Counted from the stretch's first letter, positions 26,679 through 33,602 are shown. The stretch: 64,000 bases of DNA from Flavobacterium salmonis (GCF_903819435.1 NZ_CAIJDP010000057.1:124001-188000), one strand, 5' to 3'. Made by a program: numbers and translations. Notes: generated by a model from the sequence alone, not told the origin.

Positions 26679-26708
26679 TTGGATAAACGAAAAATGATTC
26701 TATCTTTG
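26679..26708 (+). promoter_or_regulatory. Promoter of tRNA-Phe
   Basis: TTG at 26679-26681, a 19-base spacer, then TATCTTTG at 26701-26708. This is a textbook Bacteroidota primary-sigma promoter, 60 bases before the mature tRNA. Confidence 0.85.
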
Positions 26709-26768
26709 CACCCGCAAACACGTTCACAGAAACATACGAAAACTGAAACAAAGTGAATTAATAAGCAC

Positions 26769-26841
26769 GGTACCTTAGCTCAGATGGTAGAGCAATGGAC
26801 TGAAAATCCATGTGTCCCTGGTTCGATCCCTGGAGGTACCA
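26769..26841 (+). tRNA. tRNA-Phe (GAA)
   Basis: 73 bases fold as a full cloverleaf: acceptor GGTACCT/AGGTACC, D arm GCTC/GAGC, anticodon stem ATGGA/TCCAT with loop CTGAAAA (anticodon GAA), T arm CCTGG/CCTGG with TTCGATC, and discriminator A. CCA is not encoded. Confidence 0.97.
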
Positions 26842-26842
26842 C

Positions 26843-26875
26843 AAAACCCGAATAGCAATATTCGGGTTTTTTGTT
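26843..26875 (+). terminator. Terminator after tRNA-Phe
   Basis: A perfect 12-bp stem, AAAACCCGAATA (26843-26854) with TATTCGGGTTTT (26859-26870), has the tetraloop GCAA and a T run. It begins two bases after the tRNA. Confidence 0.92.
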
Positions 26876-27048
26876 TTTATTAATTTTCTATTGATTCCGG
26901 ATCAATCCCAAACTTGTTAAGTGATAAATTTGAGCATAAAGCAGCCTCTCAAAACTTTTAGAAATAATCTGCCTGAATCTTTTTAAATCCTCTTAAAATA
27001 AAGACTTTGCGACTGCTTTTAGTTGGAAGTGTTTTTATGGTTTTTGAT

Positions 27049-27471
27049 TTAGTTTTCTTCCCAGAAGATTTTTTTATTATGTTTTACCAAGTATAGACAA
27101 GTATTGCCTTTCTCATCTATTTTTTTCTTTAAGTCAAAAATATATGATCCTTTAGATATTCTATTTCTCTCTGTGCCACACCAGCTCCAATTGAGTTGAT
27201 GTGTTTTTTTGTTATTCATGTAGCCACTAATTTGTTCATATGGTTCACTGCCATCAAAAAGAAAATCTTTAAAATCAATATATTCGGTTGAACTATTATT
27301 TTTCAAGTGGCCGATTAAAGTTCCTGCTACTACCAATGAATCTATGTTTTCTCCGGTTTTGTTGTAAAACTTCACATGCAGATTTCTGAAGTTTATAAAA
27401 CTGCTTAAGAGAATTATGCTTAGTAATGTAAAAACGAACATTTCTGTTTTCCTTTCTTTAGATAGCAGCAT
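27049..27471 (-). CDS. Orphan membrane-anchored protein behind the XRE regulator
   Basis: 140 residues. One N-terminal hydrophobic segment (VFTLLSIILLSSFI) is followed by a soluble part facing the periplasm (LHVKFYNKTGENIDSLVV...). Two cysteines (WCGTER and NTCLYL) could form a disulfide. The first ten residues are polar, so the real start may be the internal MFVF. No known family. It begins 17 bases after the XRE gene on the same strand, so the two are co-expressed. Confidence 0.65.
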   Translation of the reverse strand: MLLSKERKTEMFVFTLLSIILLSSFINFRNLHVKFYNKTGENIDSLVVAGTLIGHLKNNSSTEYIDFKDFLFDGSEPYEQISGYMNNKKTHQLNWSWCGTERNRISKGSYIFDLKKKIDEKGNTCLYLVKHNKKIFWEEN

Positions 27472-27488
27472 TTCTTTAGTATAGGTTT

Positions 27489-27719
27489 TTATTTCAAAGT
27501 AAAACCAAGCAATTCTTTAAGATCAATATCTAAAGCATTTGCTATTCGTATAAGAGTTTTTATACCTGTATTTATTTCAGCTCTTTCAATTCTGCCAATT
27601 TGATTTCTTGGAATATCACAATCATCAGCTAAAGCTTGTTGGGATAAACCTTTTTTTTCACGCAGTTGTCTAATGTGAATCCCAAGATTTGTTATAAAAG
27701 TATCTTCTGAAATATTCAT
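27489..27719 (-). CDS. XRE-family HTH transcriptional regulator
   Basis: 76 residues, almost only a Cro/C1 helix-turn-helix domain (GIHIRQLREKKGLSQQALADD, IPRNQIGRIERAEIN, LIRIANALDIDLKELLGF). Small XRE proteins of this form usually bind a palindrome in their own promoter region. Here an 18-bp perfect palindrome lies in the 82-base gap to the divergent gene at 27802. The role is inferred to be autorepression and control of that gene. Confidence 0.9.
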   Translation of the reverse strand: MNISEDTFITNLGIHIRQLREKKGLSQQALADDCDIPRNQIGRIERAEINTGIKTLIRIANALDIDLKELLGFTLK

Positions 27720-27751
27720 ATTTCAAAAGTCATAACAATTATTTTTTAATA

Positions 27752-27769
27752 AGACACAAATTTGTGTCT
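27752..27769. promoter_or_regulatory. Perfect 18-bp palindrome, candidate XRE operator
   Basis: AGACACAAATTTGTGTCT is identical on both strands. It lies in the divergent promoter gap, 8 bases upstream of the plus-strand -7 box, so a bound dimer would block the -33 region of the plus promoter. It is also about 33 bases from the regulator's start codon. Confidence 0.75.
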
Positions 27770-27777
27770 AAAATTTT

Positions 27778-27785
27778 TATATTTG
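27778..27785 (+). promoter_or_regulatory. -7 promoter box of the divergent small gene
   Basis: TATATTTG matches TAnnTTTG, 17 bases before the ATG at 27802, directly after the 18-bp palindrome. Confidence 0.65.
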
Positions 27786-27801
27786 AATAAAAAACAAGAC
27801 A

Positions 27802-28035
27802 ATGATTACAGGAAGCCTTTCAAAAGAAACAGAAACTAGGTTAATTGATTTTTTCACGAACAGTATTAATCCTAAAGATATGGCTAAGGCAATACGACAA
27901 GTAAATTATATACTAGCTTTAAGTGCATTAAGAGAATGCGAAACCGTACAAACTGAAATTAGCAATCTTGAAAAAAGTTTTTACTGTATGAATAGATTAG
28001 CAGAAGCATTAGATCCTTATTTAGATGTTGAGTGA
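27802..28035 (+). CDS. Small protein divergent from XRE regulator, unknown function
   Basis: 77 residues, helical and acidic at the C-terminus (LAEALDPYLDVE), without signal peptide or TM segment. No family recognised. Its promoter carries the candidate XRE operator. A decayed second copy of its last ~55 bases lies at 28297-28351, so the gene was once duplicated in part. Confidence 0.7.
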   Translation: MITGSLSKETETRLIDFFTNSINPKDMAKAIRQVNYILALSALRECETVQTEISNLEKSFYCMNRLAEALDPYLDVE

Positions 28036-28087
28036 AACTTGATTTGAAGAATATGGAAATCCGTAAAGTACAATCATTTCTATAAAT

Positions 28088-28095
28088 TAGTTTTG
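28088..28095 (+). promoter_or_regulatory. -7 promoter box of the 49-aa zinc-ribbon gene
   Basis: TAGTTTTG fits TAnnTTTG, 29 bases before the ATG at 28125. It supports expression of this short gene. Confidence 0.45.
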
Positions 28096-28124
28096 ACTAT
28101 TATTAATTGAAACAAATAATTAAG

Positions 28125-28274
28125 ATGAAATGTAGTAACTGTGGTAAAGAAACGCCATTTAGTGGTAAAGTGTGTCATTGGTGCAATAATGACAAATCAA
28201 AAGATCAACAAACCCATAGTGTGATTGTGGTTATCTCAATAATTATAGTTTTTATTATCTGGATGTGTTCTTAA
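28125..28274 (+). CDS. 49-aa zinc-ribbon / single-TM small protein
   Basis: The frame starts at ATG 28125 and stops at TAA 28272-28274. The N-terminal half has two CxxC pairs (KCSNCGK at residues 2-8 and VCHWCN at 16-21), the layout of a four-cysteine zinc ribbon with a short loop. The C-terminal half is one membrane helix (VIVVISIIIVFIIWM, about 33-47). The ribbon would sit in the cytosol or periplasm beside the membrane. Short zinc-ribbon-plus-TM proteins are known in many bacteria, but I cannot name this one. The cysteine spacing and clean TM make a chance frame unlikely. Confidence 0.65.
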   Translation: MKCSNCGKETPFSGKVCHWCNNDKSKDQQTHSVIVVISIIIVFIIWMCS

Positions 28275-28296
28275 GGCACCCTTAACTAATAGTATT

Positions 28297-28351
28297 GATT
28301 TATTGTCTAAATAGATTAACAGAAGCTTTAGATCTTTATTTGAATGTTGAG
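28297..28351 (+). pseudogene. Decayed copy of the 3' end of the 27802 gene
   Basis: ATAGATTAACAGAAGC... at 28311-28351 matches 27992-28032 at most positions (AATAGATTA, CAGAAGC, TTAGATC, TTATTT, ATGTTGAG). The likeness continues weakly upstream (TTTATTGTC versus TTTACTGTA). The stop codon of the original is lost here and no start remains. Confidence 0.65.
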
Positions 28352-28372
28352 AGTAGTTTGTTTTATGTACCG

Positions 28373-28465
28373 TTTGTCATTCCGAGGAACGAGGAATCTC
28401 CACGAGCTGAGCACGCACTGTTGGCGAGTTTCTTGTGAAGATTCCTCGTTCCTCGGAATGACAAA
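28373..28465. repeat. Inverted-repeat element with perfect 27-bp arms
   Basis: The left arm 28373-28399 (TTTGTCATTCCGAGGAACGA...) is the exact reverse complement of the right arm 28439-28465, with a 39-base, GC-richer centre. No coding capacity. The arm sequence, TCATTCCGAGGAACGAGGAA, resembles a palindromic element I know to be scattered in Bacteroidota genomes. A spurious 82-codon frame runs through it. Confidence 0.85.
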
Positions 28466-28594
28466 TATTGGGTTACTTTTTTTATTTTCTCCTAATTTAC
28501 CAACAAAGATATTTAAAAGCTTCCTTTTTAGAACTAAAGAAGAAATTTTGAAAATTGTTAAAACAAGATGTGGTATAAGTATGGATTATTAACA

Positions 28595-28948
28595 TCATAT
28601 TTGATTAACGATCTTTACCTTGTCACCAACCTTAATTGTAGTCAACATCTCTTTTTCTACATCTAGTTCTTTTACCAACAAGGCAATTTGGAATATATTT
28701 TTTTCTTTTTTTAATTCAGATACTAAAACGGTCATTTGCTCTTGAATATGTTGAACTTTGAAAAAGCCTTTTGGAATTTCAAGTTTTCCTAAACTTTTTT
28801 TTGAATGAGGATCAAAAATTTCTTGTCCTTCTTCATATACAAGAAATCTCATATAAGAACCGACTCTATCATTGGATCCTTTATTTATGACAATTTGAAA
28901 GTCATCAATTTTACTGGCTACTAAAATATTTGTTATTGAGTTATCCAT
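28595..28948 (-). CDS. Hypothetical protein with FlgT-C-like fold
   Basis: 117 residues, no signal peptide. The pattern GSNDRVGSYMRFLVYEEGQEIFDPHSKKSLG followed by LEIPKGFFKVQHIQEQM recalls the small beta-barrel domain found at the C-terminus of FlgT-like proteins, but the match is weak. A C-terminal KVGDKVKIV strand fits such a barrel. It overlaps the upstream membrane-protein gene by 8 bases, so they form one unit. Confidence 0.65.
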   Translation of the reverse strand: MDNSITNILVASKIDDFQIVINKGSNDRVGSYMRFLVYEEGQEIFDPHSKKSLGKLEIPKGFFKVQHIQEQMTVLVSELKKEKNIFQIALLVKELDVEKEMLTTIKVGDKVKIVNQI

Positions 28949-29456
28949 TATAGCGAAGATAATTATTAATTAATAGTGATGATAGAGCGTTGCTTTCATT
29001 GTTAAGAATTCGGCTATATTCTTCATCATGAGTCGTTGTAAAATCTTCGTCGAATGAAATAATTTTTATTTGTACAAGCTTTTCTTGAATATTTTGAACA
29101 TAGCCATTTGCGAAGAATAATTGAAAATTGTCTTTAATATAATAAATGGATACTGTTTGAGAAAATTCCAAATTGTTATTATTTTCTGCTAAAAGAAGAA
29201 GATTTGCTCTTGAAAATTGAAGGATTTTACTATTTATCCTTTTTAATGAATGAGTCTTTGAAATATCATAAGTTAATTTTATAGAGATAATTAGAACAAA
29301 TGAATATACTATCCATAAAGCAGCAAACCACTTAATACTCAATTGAGTTTCCCAATCAATAAATACTGATATTATGCCAAAAACACCTCCGACAATTCCA
29401 ATTAAAATTGAAATGCCATTTAAGGATAAAATATTTTCTAATTTTTGTTTTATCAT
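28941..29456 (-). CDS. Two-TM membrane protein of unknown function
   Basis: 171 residues with two membrane segments near the N-terminus (ISILIGIVGGVFGIISVFI and WFAALWIVYSFVLIISI). A soluble domain of ~105 residues follows (RANLLLLAENNNNLEFSQTVSIYYI..., VQNIQEKLVQIKIISFDEDF). Its length and strands suggest a small beta fold. It overlaps the 28595 gene by 8 bases; the pair probably act together. A -7 box lies just upstream. Confidence 0.7.
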   Translation of the reverse strand: MIKQKLENILSLNGISILIGIVGGVFGIISVFIDWETQLSIKWFAALWIVYSFVLIISIKLTYDISKTHSLKRINSKILQFSRANLLLLAENNNNLEFSQTVSIYYIKDNFQLFFANGYVQNIQEKLVQIKIISFDEDFTTTHDEEYSRILNNESNALSSLLINNYLRYNG

Positions 29457-29481
29457 TTACTGTATTTGTTTAGCAATCTGT

Positions 29482-29489
29482 CAAATATA
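29482..29489 (-). promoter_or_regulatory. -7 promoter box of the 29456/28948 gene pair
   Basis: The minus strand reads TATATTTG, 25 bases upstream of the ATG at 29456. No TTG at the usual distance. Confidence 0.5.
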
Positions 29490-29573
29490 GAAAAGAATAA
29501 TTTATTAGTAGACATAAGTTTTTTGATTTATAAGAAGTTTTATAATGTCTATTAAAATGAATTGCAATTAAAC

Positions 29574-29608
29574 AAAAAAGCTCCTGAATTATCTTCAGAA
29601 GCTTTTTT
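29574..29608 (-). terminator. Terminator after tRNA-Leu
   Basis: AAAAAAGCT...CTGAA pairs with TTCAG...AGCTTTTTT, with a one-base mismatch. It starts three bases beyond the 3' end of the tRNA on the minus strand. Confidence 0.88.
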
Positions 29609-29610
29609 AG

Positions 29611-29692
29611 TGCGGATAATAGGACTCGAACCTACACGCCTTGCGGCACCAGATCCTAAGTCTGGCATGTCTACCAATTTCACCATATCCGC
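29611..29692 (-). tRNA. tRNA-Leu (UAG)
   Basis: 82 bases with a long variable arm, as in class II tRNAs. Acceptor GCGGATA/TATCCGC, anticodon stem CCAGA/TCTGG with loop CTTAGGA (anticodon UAG), variable arm TGCCGCAAGGCGT, T loop TTCGAGT, discriminator A. CCA is not encoded. Confidence 0.96.
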
Positions 29693-29705
29693 GTAATTGT
29701 GGGTG

Positions 29706-29734
29706 CAAAGATAAGCATACTTTCGAATATTCAA
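29706..29734 (-). promoter_or_regulatory. Promoter of tRNA-Leu
   Basis: The minus strand shows TTG (29732-29734), an 18-base spacer and TATCTTTG (29706-29713), an exact Bacteroidota promoter 13 bases before the tRNA. Confidence 0.85.
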
Positions 29735-29771
29735 AGAAAAATTTGAAAAAAAATATTAATTCTCTTTTTTG

Positions 29772-29779
29772 TATATTTG
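29772..29779 (+). promoter_or_regulatory. -7 promoter box of the M20 dipeptidase gene
   Basis: TATATTTG, an exact TAnnTTTG, 22 bases before the ATG. TTG at 29743-29745 is 26 bases upstream, longer than usual. Confidence 0.6.
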
Positions 29780-29801
29780 GTTTTCTATAAAAATAATTTA
29801 A

Positions 29802-31190
29802 ATGGAAAACATTAAGTCCTACGTTCAACAACATAAAGATCGGTTTATCAGTGAATTGATCGAATTATTAAAAATTCCGTCGGTAAGTGCCGACACCGCA
29901 TACTCTCAAGATGTTATTGACACGGCCGAAGCTGTAAAAGTAAGTTTATCAAAAGCAGGCTGCGATTTTGTCGAAATTTGCGATACTCCGGGTTATCCAA
30001 TTATTTATGGAGAGAAAATAATCGACCCTAATTTACCTACCGTTTTAGTGTACGGCCATTATGATGTTCAGCCACCGGATCCAATGGAATTATGGACCTC
30101 TCCCCCTTTTGAACCCGTTATCAAAACAACCGATATTCATCCCGAAGGCGCTATTTTCGCCCGTGGTGCCTGCGACGACAAAGGCCAAATGTACATGCAC
30201 GTAAAAGCACTTGAATATATGGTACAAAGCAATACACTGCCTTGCAACGTAAAATTCATGATCGAAGGTGAAGAAGAAGTAGGCTCTGCAAGTTTAGCCT
30301 GGTTTGTAGAACGCAATCAGGAAAAACTGAAAAACGATGTAATCTTAATTTCAGACACCGGAATGATTTCGAACCAACAGCCTTCAATTACAACTGGTTT
30401 AAGAGGTTTGAGTTATGTAGAAGTTGAAGTTACAGGACCAAATCGCGACCTGCACTCCGGTTTATACGGTGGAGCTGTAGCGAATCCAATTAATATTCTG
30501 GCAAAAATGATTGCTTCTCTTCACGACGAAGACAATCATATTACGATTCCGAGATTCTACGATAAAGTACAGGAATTATCTGCAGAAGAAAGAGCCGAAA
30601 TGGCAAAAGCGCCTTTCAGTTTAGAAAAATATAAAAATGCCTTAAACATTGCTGATGTTTATGGCGAAAAAGGCTATGTAACCAACGAACGCAACTCAAT
30701 TCGTCCAACATTAGACGTAAACGGAATCTGGGGCGGTTATCAGGGTGAAGGCGCCAAAACAGTTATTGCCAGCAAAGCTTTTGCTAAAATCTCGATGCGT
30801 CTGGTTCCGAATCAGGATTGGCATGAGATTACAGAACTGTTTACCAAACATTTCACCAATATTGCTCCTGCCGGAGTTACAGTAAAAGTGACGCCGCATC
30901 ACGGAGGTCAGGGTTACGTTACGCCAATTGACAGTATTGGGTATCAGGCAGCAAACAAAGCCTATACGGAAACTTTTGGAGTTCCGGCCATTCCGGTTCG
31001 TTCCGGTGGCAGTATTCCAATTGTGTCATTGTTCGAAAAAGAACTAAAAAGCAAAACCATTTTAATGGGCTTCGGTCTCGACAGTGATGCAATTCACTCA
31101 CCAAACGAACATTTCGGAATCTTTAATTACCTGAAAGGAATTGAGACTATTCCGTTGTTTTACAAATATTTTGTAGCGCTTTCGAAGTAA
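29802..31190 (+). CDS. M20-family dipeptidase
   Basis: 462 residues. Metal-binding motifs of the M20/CNDP group: VLVYGHYDVQPPDP (~81-94; His and Asp), FARGACDDKGQMYMH (~125-139; bridging Asp) and EGEEEVGSASL (~159-169; catalytic Glu pair). The M20 dimerisation domain lies in the middle (DLHSGLYGGAVANP). The last ligand His is in DAIHSPNEHF. It hydrolyses dipeptides in the cytosol, with no signal peptide seen. Its terminator lies directly downstream. Confidence 0.94.
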   Translation: MENIKSYVQQHKDRFISELIELLKIPSVSADTAYSQDVIDTAEAVKVSLSKAGCDFVEICDTPGYPIIYGEKIIDPNLPTVLVYGHYDVQPPDPMELWTSPPFEPVIKTTDIHPEGAIFARGACDDKGQMYMHVKALEYMVQSNTLPCNVKFMIEGEEEVGSASLAWFVERNQEKLKNDVILISDTGMISNQQPSITTGLRGLSYVEVEVTGPNRDLHSGLYGGAVANPINILAKMIASLHDEDNHITIPRFYDKVQELSAEERAEMAKAPFSLEKYKNALNIADVYGEKGYVTNERNSIRPTLDVNGIWGGYQGEGAKTVIASKAFAKISMRLVPNQDWHEITELFTKHFTNIAPAGVTVKVTPHHGGQGYVTPIDSIGYQAANKAYTETFGVPAIPVRSGGSIPIVSLFEKELKSKTILMGFGLDSDAIHSPNEHFGIFNYLKGIETIPLFYKYFVALSK

Positions 31191-31207
31191 TTCGTTTTAT
31201 AAAAATT

Positions 31208-31240
31208 CAAAATCCGTTCAGCAATGAGCGGATTTTTTTT
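31208..31240 (+). terminator. Terminator after the dipeptidase gene
   Basis: AAATCCGTTCA (31210-31220) pairs with TGAGCGGATTT (31225-31235) with one G-T pair and loop GCAA, followed by a run of eight or more T. Confidence 0.88.
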
Positions 31241-31301
31241 TGAGTTTTCAAGTTGATATTCCTATTGAAATTTGCCATTGAAATTTGCTATTGCTATTGA
31301 T

Positions 31302-31393
31302 TCGGGCGTTACCTACGGCCGGGCTATCCGCTATATCTTTTTATTTTTAAAGGAAAAATAAAAAGGATGCCGCTGCTATCCCTAACGCAATCC
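31302..31393. repeat. Palindromic intergenic repeat element
   Basis: A GC-richer block with the outer inverted part GGGCGTTA...TAACGC and the inner perfect stem CTTTTTATTTTT (31337-31348) with AAAAATAAAAAG (31354-31365). CCGCTATATCTTTTT and AAAAAGGATGCCGCT recall the element at 18625. It fills the gap between the dipeptidase and the BlaI operon. A short 13-base tandem repeat (TTGAAATTTGC...) lies just before it at ~31265-31290. Confidence 0.7.
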
Positions 31394-31460
31394 CAAAGTA
31401 TTGAAAATTATAGTTTTATTTAAATATTGAAACTTTTTTCTTTCATATTTAAAATTTTAT

Positions 31461-31494
31461 TCTACATTTGTAGAAACAAATCTATAAATGTAGA
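31461..31494 (+). promoter_or_regulatory. Twin BlaI-type operators overlapping the promoter
   Basis: Two 14-bp dyads: TCTACA-TT-TGTAGA (31461-31474, perfect arms) and TCTATA-AA-TGTAGA (31481-31494, one mismatch). Their centres are 20 bases apart, about two DNA turns. BlaI/MecI repressors are known to bind TACA/TGTA dyads. The first contains TACATTTG (31463-31470), the -7 box. The operon encodes a BlaI protein, so autorepression is likely. Confidence 0.75.
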
Positions 31495-31503
31495 GCAAAC
31501 GCT

Positions 31504-31926
31504 ATGAAAAACCTTTTTGTAATATTCTTGTGTGGTGCATTTCTTCTTGGCTGTAAACCTCATTTAATCAATCAAAAGATTGAAAAGAAAAAGCAGGGAG
31601 TATGGATTGAGGAATATTCTGAAGACAGTACTCATTATAAATCGTACGAATATTACAAAGACGACCAGCCGGTAAAAAAATGGAAATCCTACATTAACGG
31701 GAAAATCTATAAAACCGAAAAATACAAAAACGGAATCTGTACCGTAAAATATTATCATCAAAACAGAAAACTGCAATCAAAAGGAAAAACAAAAGTAGAA
31801 ACCGATTCTATCGAAACACACTGGTTTTATTTTGGAGACTGGAAATTCTATTCCGATAAAGGAAAGTTAACAGAAATCAGGAAATACAATAAAGGGAATT
31901 TAGTTTCAGAACAAAACTTAGAATAA
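31504..31926 (+). CDS. YwqK/MORN-like lipoprotein in the BlaI operon
   Basis: 140 residues with a lipoprotein signal (KNLFVIFLCGAFLLGC). Then come repeated short strands of the type 'K-x-G-x-W ... Y-x-x-G-K' (KKKQGVWIEEY, WKSYINGKIYKTEKYKNG, GDWKFYSDKGKLTEIRKYNKGN), which resemble MORN/YwqK repeats that form beta hairpins. It should sit in the periplasm or on the cell surface. It is the first gene behind the BlaI-operated promoter, 12 bases before the repressor gene. The function is unknown; it may be the output or sensor partner of the BlaI system. Confidence 0.75.
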   Translation: MKNLFVIFLCGAFLLGCKPHLINQKIEKKKQGVWIEEYSEDSTHYKSYEYYKDDQPVKKWKSYINGKIYKTEKYKNGICTVKYYHQNRKLQSKGKTKVETDSIETHWFYFGDWKFYSDKGKLTEIRKYNKGNLVSEQNLE

Positions 31927-31938
31927 AAAACTCAAAAC

Positions 31939-32310
31939 ATGCAACTATCAAACTCAGAAGAACAATTAATGGAGCATCTCTGGAAGCTTGAAAAAGCCTT
32001 CATGAAAGATCTGCTAGAAGCGTATCCGGAACCAAAACCTGCCACAACCACCGTTGCAACACTTTTAAAACGTATGATTGACAAGAAGTTTGTGGCTTAC
32101 AACGAATTTGGGAATTCAAGGGAATATTATCCGTTGGTCAAAAAAACAGATTATTTCTCTAAACATGTAAAAGGTCTGATTAGTAATTTCTTTAATAATT
32201 CGGCTTCACAATTTGCTTCTTTCTTTACCACCGAAACCAATTTGTCAACTTTGGAACTGGAAGAGCTTAAAAAAATAATCGATTCAGAAATTCAAAAGAA
32301 GAAAAAATGA
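31939..32310 (+). CDS. BlaI/MecI-family transcriptional repressor
   Basis: 123 residues, the normal size. A winged-helix domain covers ~1-75 (LSNSEEQLMEHLWKLEKAF, TTTVATLLKRMIDKKFVAY, REYYPLVKK). A C-terminal dimerisation helix region follows (TLELEELKKIIDSEIQKKKK). These proteins bind TACA/TGTA dyads as dimers and are removed by proteolysis when a membrane M56 peptidase senses a signal. The M56 gene overlaps it by 4 bases. Cognate dyads lie upstream of the operon at 31461. Confidence 0.95.
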   Translation: MQLSNSEEQLMEHLWKLEKAFMKDLLEAYPEPKPATTTVATLLKRMIDKKFVAYNEFGNSREYYPLVKKTDYFSKHVKGLISNFFNNSASQFASFFTTETNLSTLELEELKKIIDSEIQKKKK

Positions 32311-33530
32311 TTGAATATCTATTAAAATCAGGATTACTGTTTTTGTTTTTTTATACAGGATATAAAGTAGGGCTGGCAAGCGAAAAAATGTTTCGTTTTA
32401 ATCGGGCTTATCTGCTTTTGAGTTTGGTTTTTAGTGTTTTAATTCCATTACAAATCATTTCATTTCAATCTGCCGCTTCCAATAAAATAGGATCTTTCAG
32501 TTTAGATGAATTAGTGGTTCAGAAAAGCAATGAAAATTTAAAAACAGTAGTTGATTATCTAAATCTGACTAATGTTCTTTTTGGAATCTATTTTCTTGTG
32601 GTTTCGGTTTTAATTATTCGTTTCATATTGAATCTGTATACATTCTATAGAAAAATTCAGGTAAATGAAACACAATTCATAAACGAAGAAAAAATCATTC
32701 TAATCGAAGAAAGTACACTGCCACATTCGTTTTGGAATACAATTTTCATTAATAAAGCAGCATTCGAAAACAACAAAATCCCAGTAGAATTAATAACGCA
32801 TGAAAAAGCGCACTTGCAGCAAAAACATACTTTGGATATTCTTTTTATAGAAATTTTACAAATTGTGTTTTGGTTTAATCCAGTCCTTATTTTGTACAAA
32901 AAAGCGATTAAACTTAATCATGAATTTCTGGCAGACGAAGCAGTTAATATTCGATACAATTCAATTTCAGAATATCAGAATTTATTACTTGAAATAGCTT
33001 CAGATAAAACCAGTATTAATTTGGCGAGTACTATCAATTATTTAATAACCAAAAAACGTTTTGTTATGATGACCAAAAAACAATCCAAAATCAAATCGGC
33101 CCTAAAAGCATTTACTATAATTACATTTTCAGGTTTACTATTATTTGTATTTAGTCATGAAAGTGTTGCTCAGGAAAAGAGTGAAACATTCAAAGATGAT
33201 AATCAGGCAGTGGCTGTTAATTCAATTGAAAAACAGCCTGTATTTCCTGGAGGAATGGAAGCGTTTTATAAGTTTATAGGCGAAAATTTTAAAATGCCGT
33301 CAAAAGCGGCTAAAAACAACGTTTCAGGAAAACTTTACCTGCAATTTGTAGTTGAGAAAGAAGGCTCTTTGTCTGAGATAAAAGTTTTAAAAGATTTAGG
33401 CTATGGACTGGGAAGAGAAGCGATTCGGGTATTGAAACTTTCTCCACAATGGACTTCGGGTTCTGTAAAAGGAAAACCGGTCCGGGTTTTGTATAGTCTG
33501 CCAATCCAAATTCAGGCAGCAAAAAAATAA
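32307..33530 (+). CDS. BlaR1-type M56 metallopeptidase fused to TonB C-terminal domain
   Basis: 407 residues. The N-terminal membrane helices (YLLKSGLLFLFFYTGYKVG, LLLSLVFSVLIPLQII, FGIYFLVVSVLIIRFILNLY) are followed by the cytosolic M56 zinc peptidase with His165-Glu166-Lys-Ala-His169. A further TM segment lies at ~262-285 (AFTIITFSGLLLFVFS). The outer part is a TonB C-terminal domain (PVFPGGMEAFYKFI ... GYGLGREAIRVLK ... VRVLYSLPIQI), not the penicillin-binding sensor of true BlaR1. The sensed signal is therefore something other than a beta-lactam bound by a PBP fold. It overlaps the repressor gene by 4 bases. Confidence 0.9.
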   Translation: MIEYLLKSGLLFLFFYTGYKVGLASEKMFRFNRAYLLLSLVFSVLIPLQIISFQSAASNKIGSFSLDELVVQKSNENLKTVVDYLNLTNVLFGIYFLVVSVLIIRFILNLYTFYRKIQVNETQFINEEKIILIEESTLPHSFWNTIFINKAAFENNKIPVELITHEKAHLQQKHTLDILFIEILQIVFWFNPVLILYKKAIKLNHEFLADEAVNIRYNSISEYQNLLLEIASDKTSINLASTINYLITKKRFVMMTKKQSKIKSALKAFTIITFSGLLLFVFSHESVAQEKSETFKDDNQAVAVNSIEKQPVFPGGMEAFYKFIGENFKMPSKAAKNNVSGKLYLQFVVEKEGSLSEIKVLKDLGYGLGREAIRVLKLSPQWTSGSVKGKPVRVLYSLPIQIQAAKK

Positions 33531-33602
33531 AAACATTTGTGTTATCTTATTTATTAAAATTGCAGTTGTTTTAATCTAATAAAAACCATCCAAACTGTGG
33601 GA

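Noticed and set aside
28344..28592. 82-codon plus-strand frame
   Set aside because: It starts in the decayed gene fragment and runs through both arms of the inverted-repeat element; the translation has no family likeness. It is better explained by the repeat.
26679..29734. Integrated element with tRNA att sites
   Set aside because: I found no integrase gene and no repeated 3' end of either tRNA inside the island, so I describe it as a variable region only.
29607..29834. Minus-strand frames across tRNA-Leu
   Set aside because: They only translate the tRNA gene and its flanks.
31265..31393. CRISPR-like repeats near 31.3 kb
   Set aside because: Only two short copies of a 13-base tandem repeat plus one palindromic element; no regular repeat-spacer array and no cas gene.
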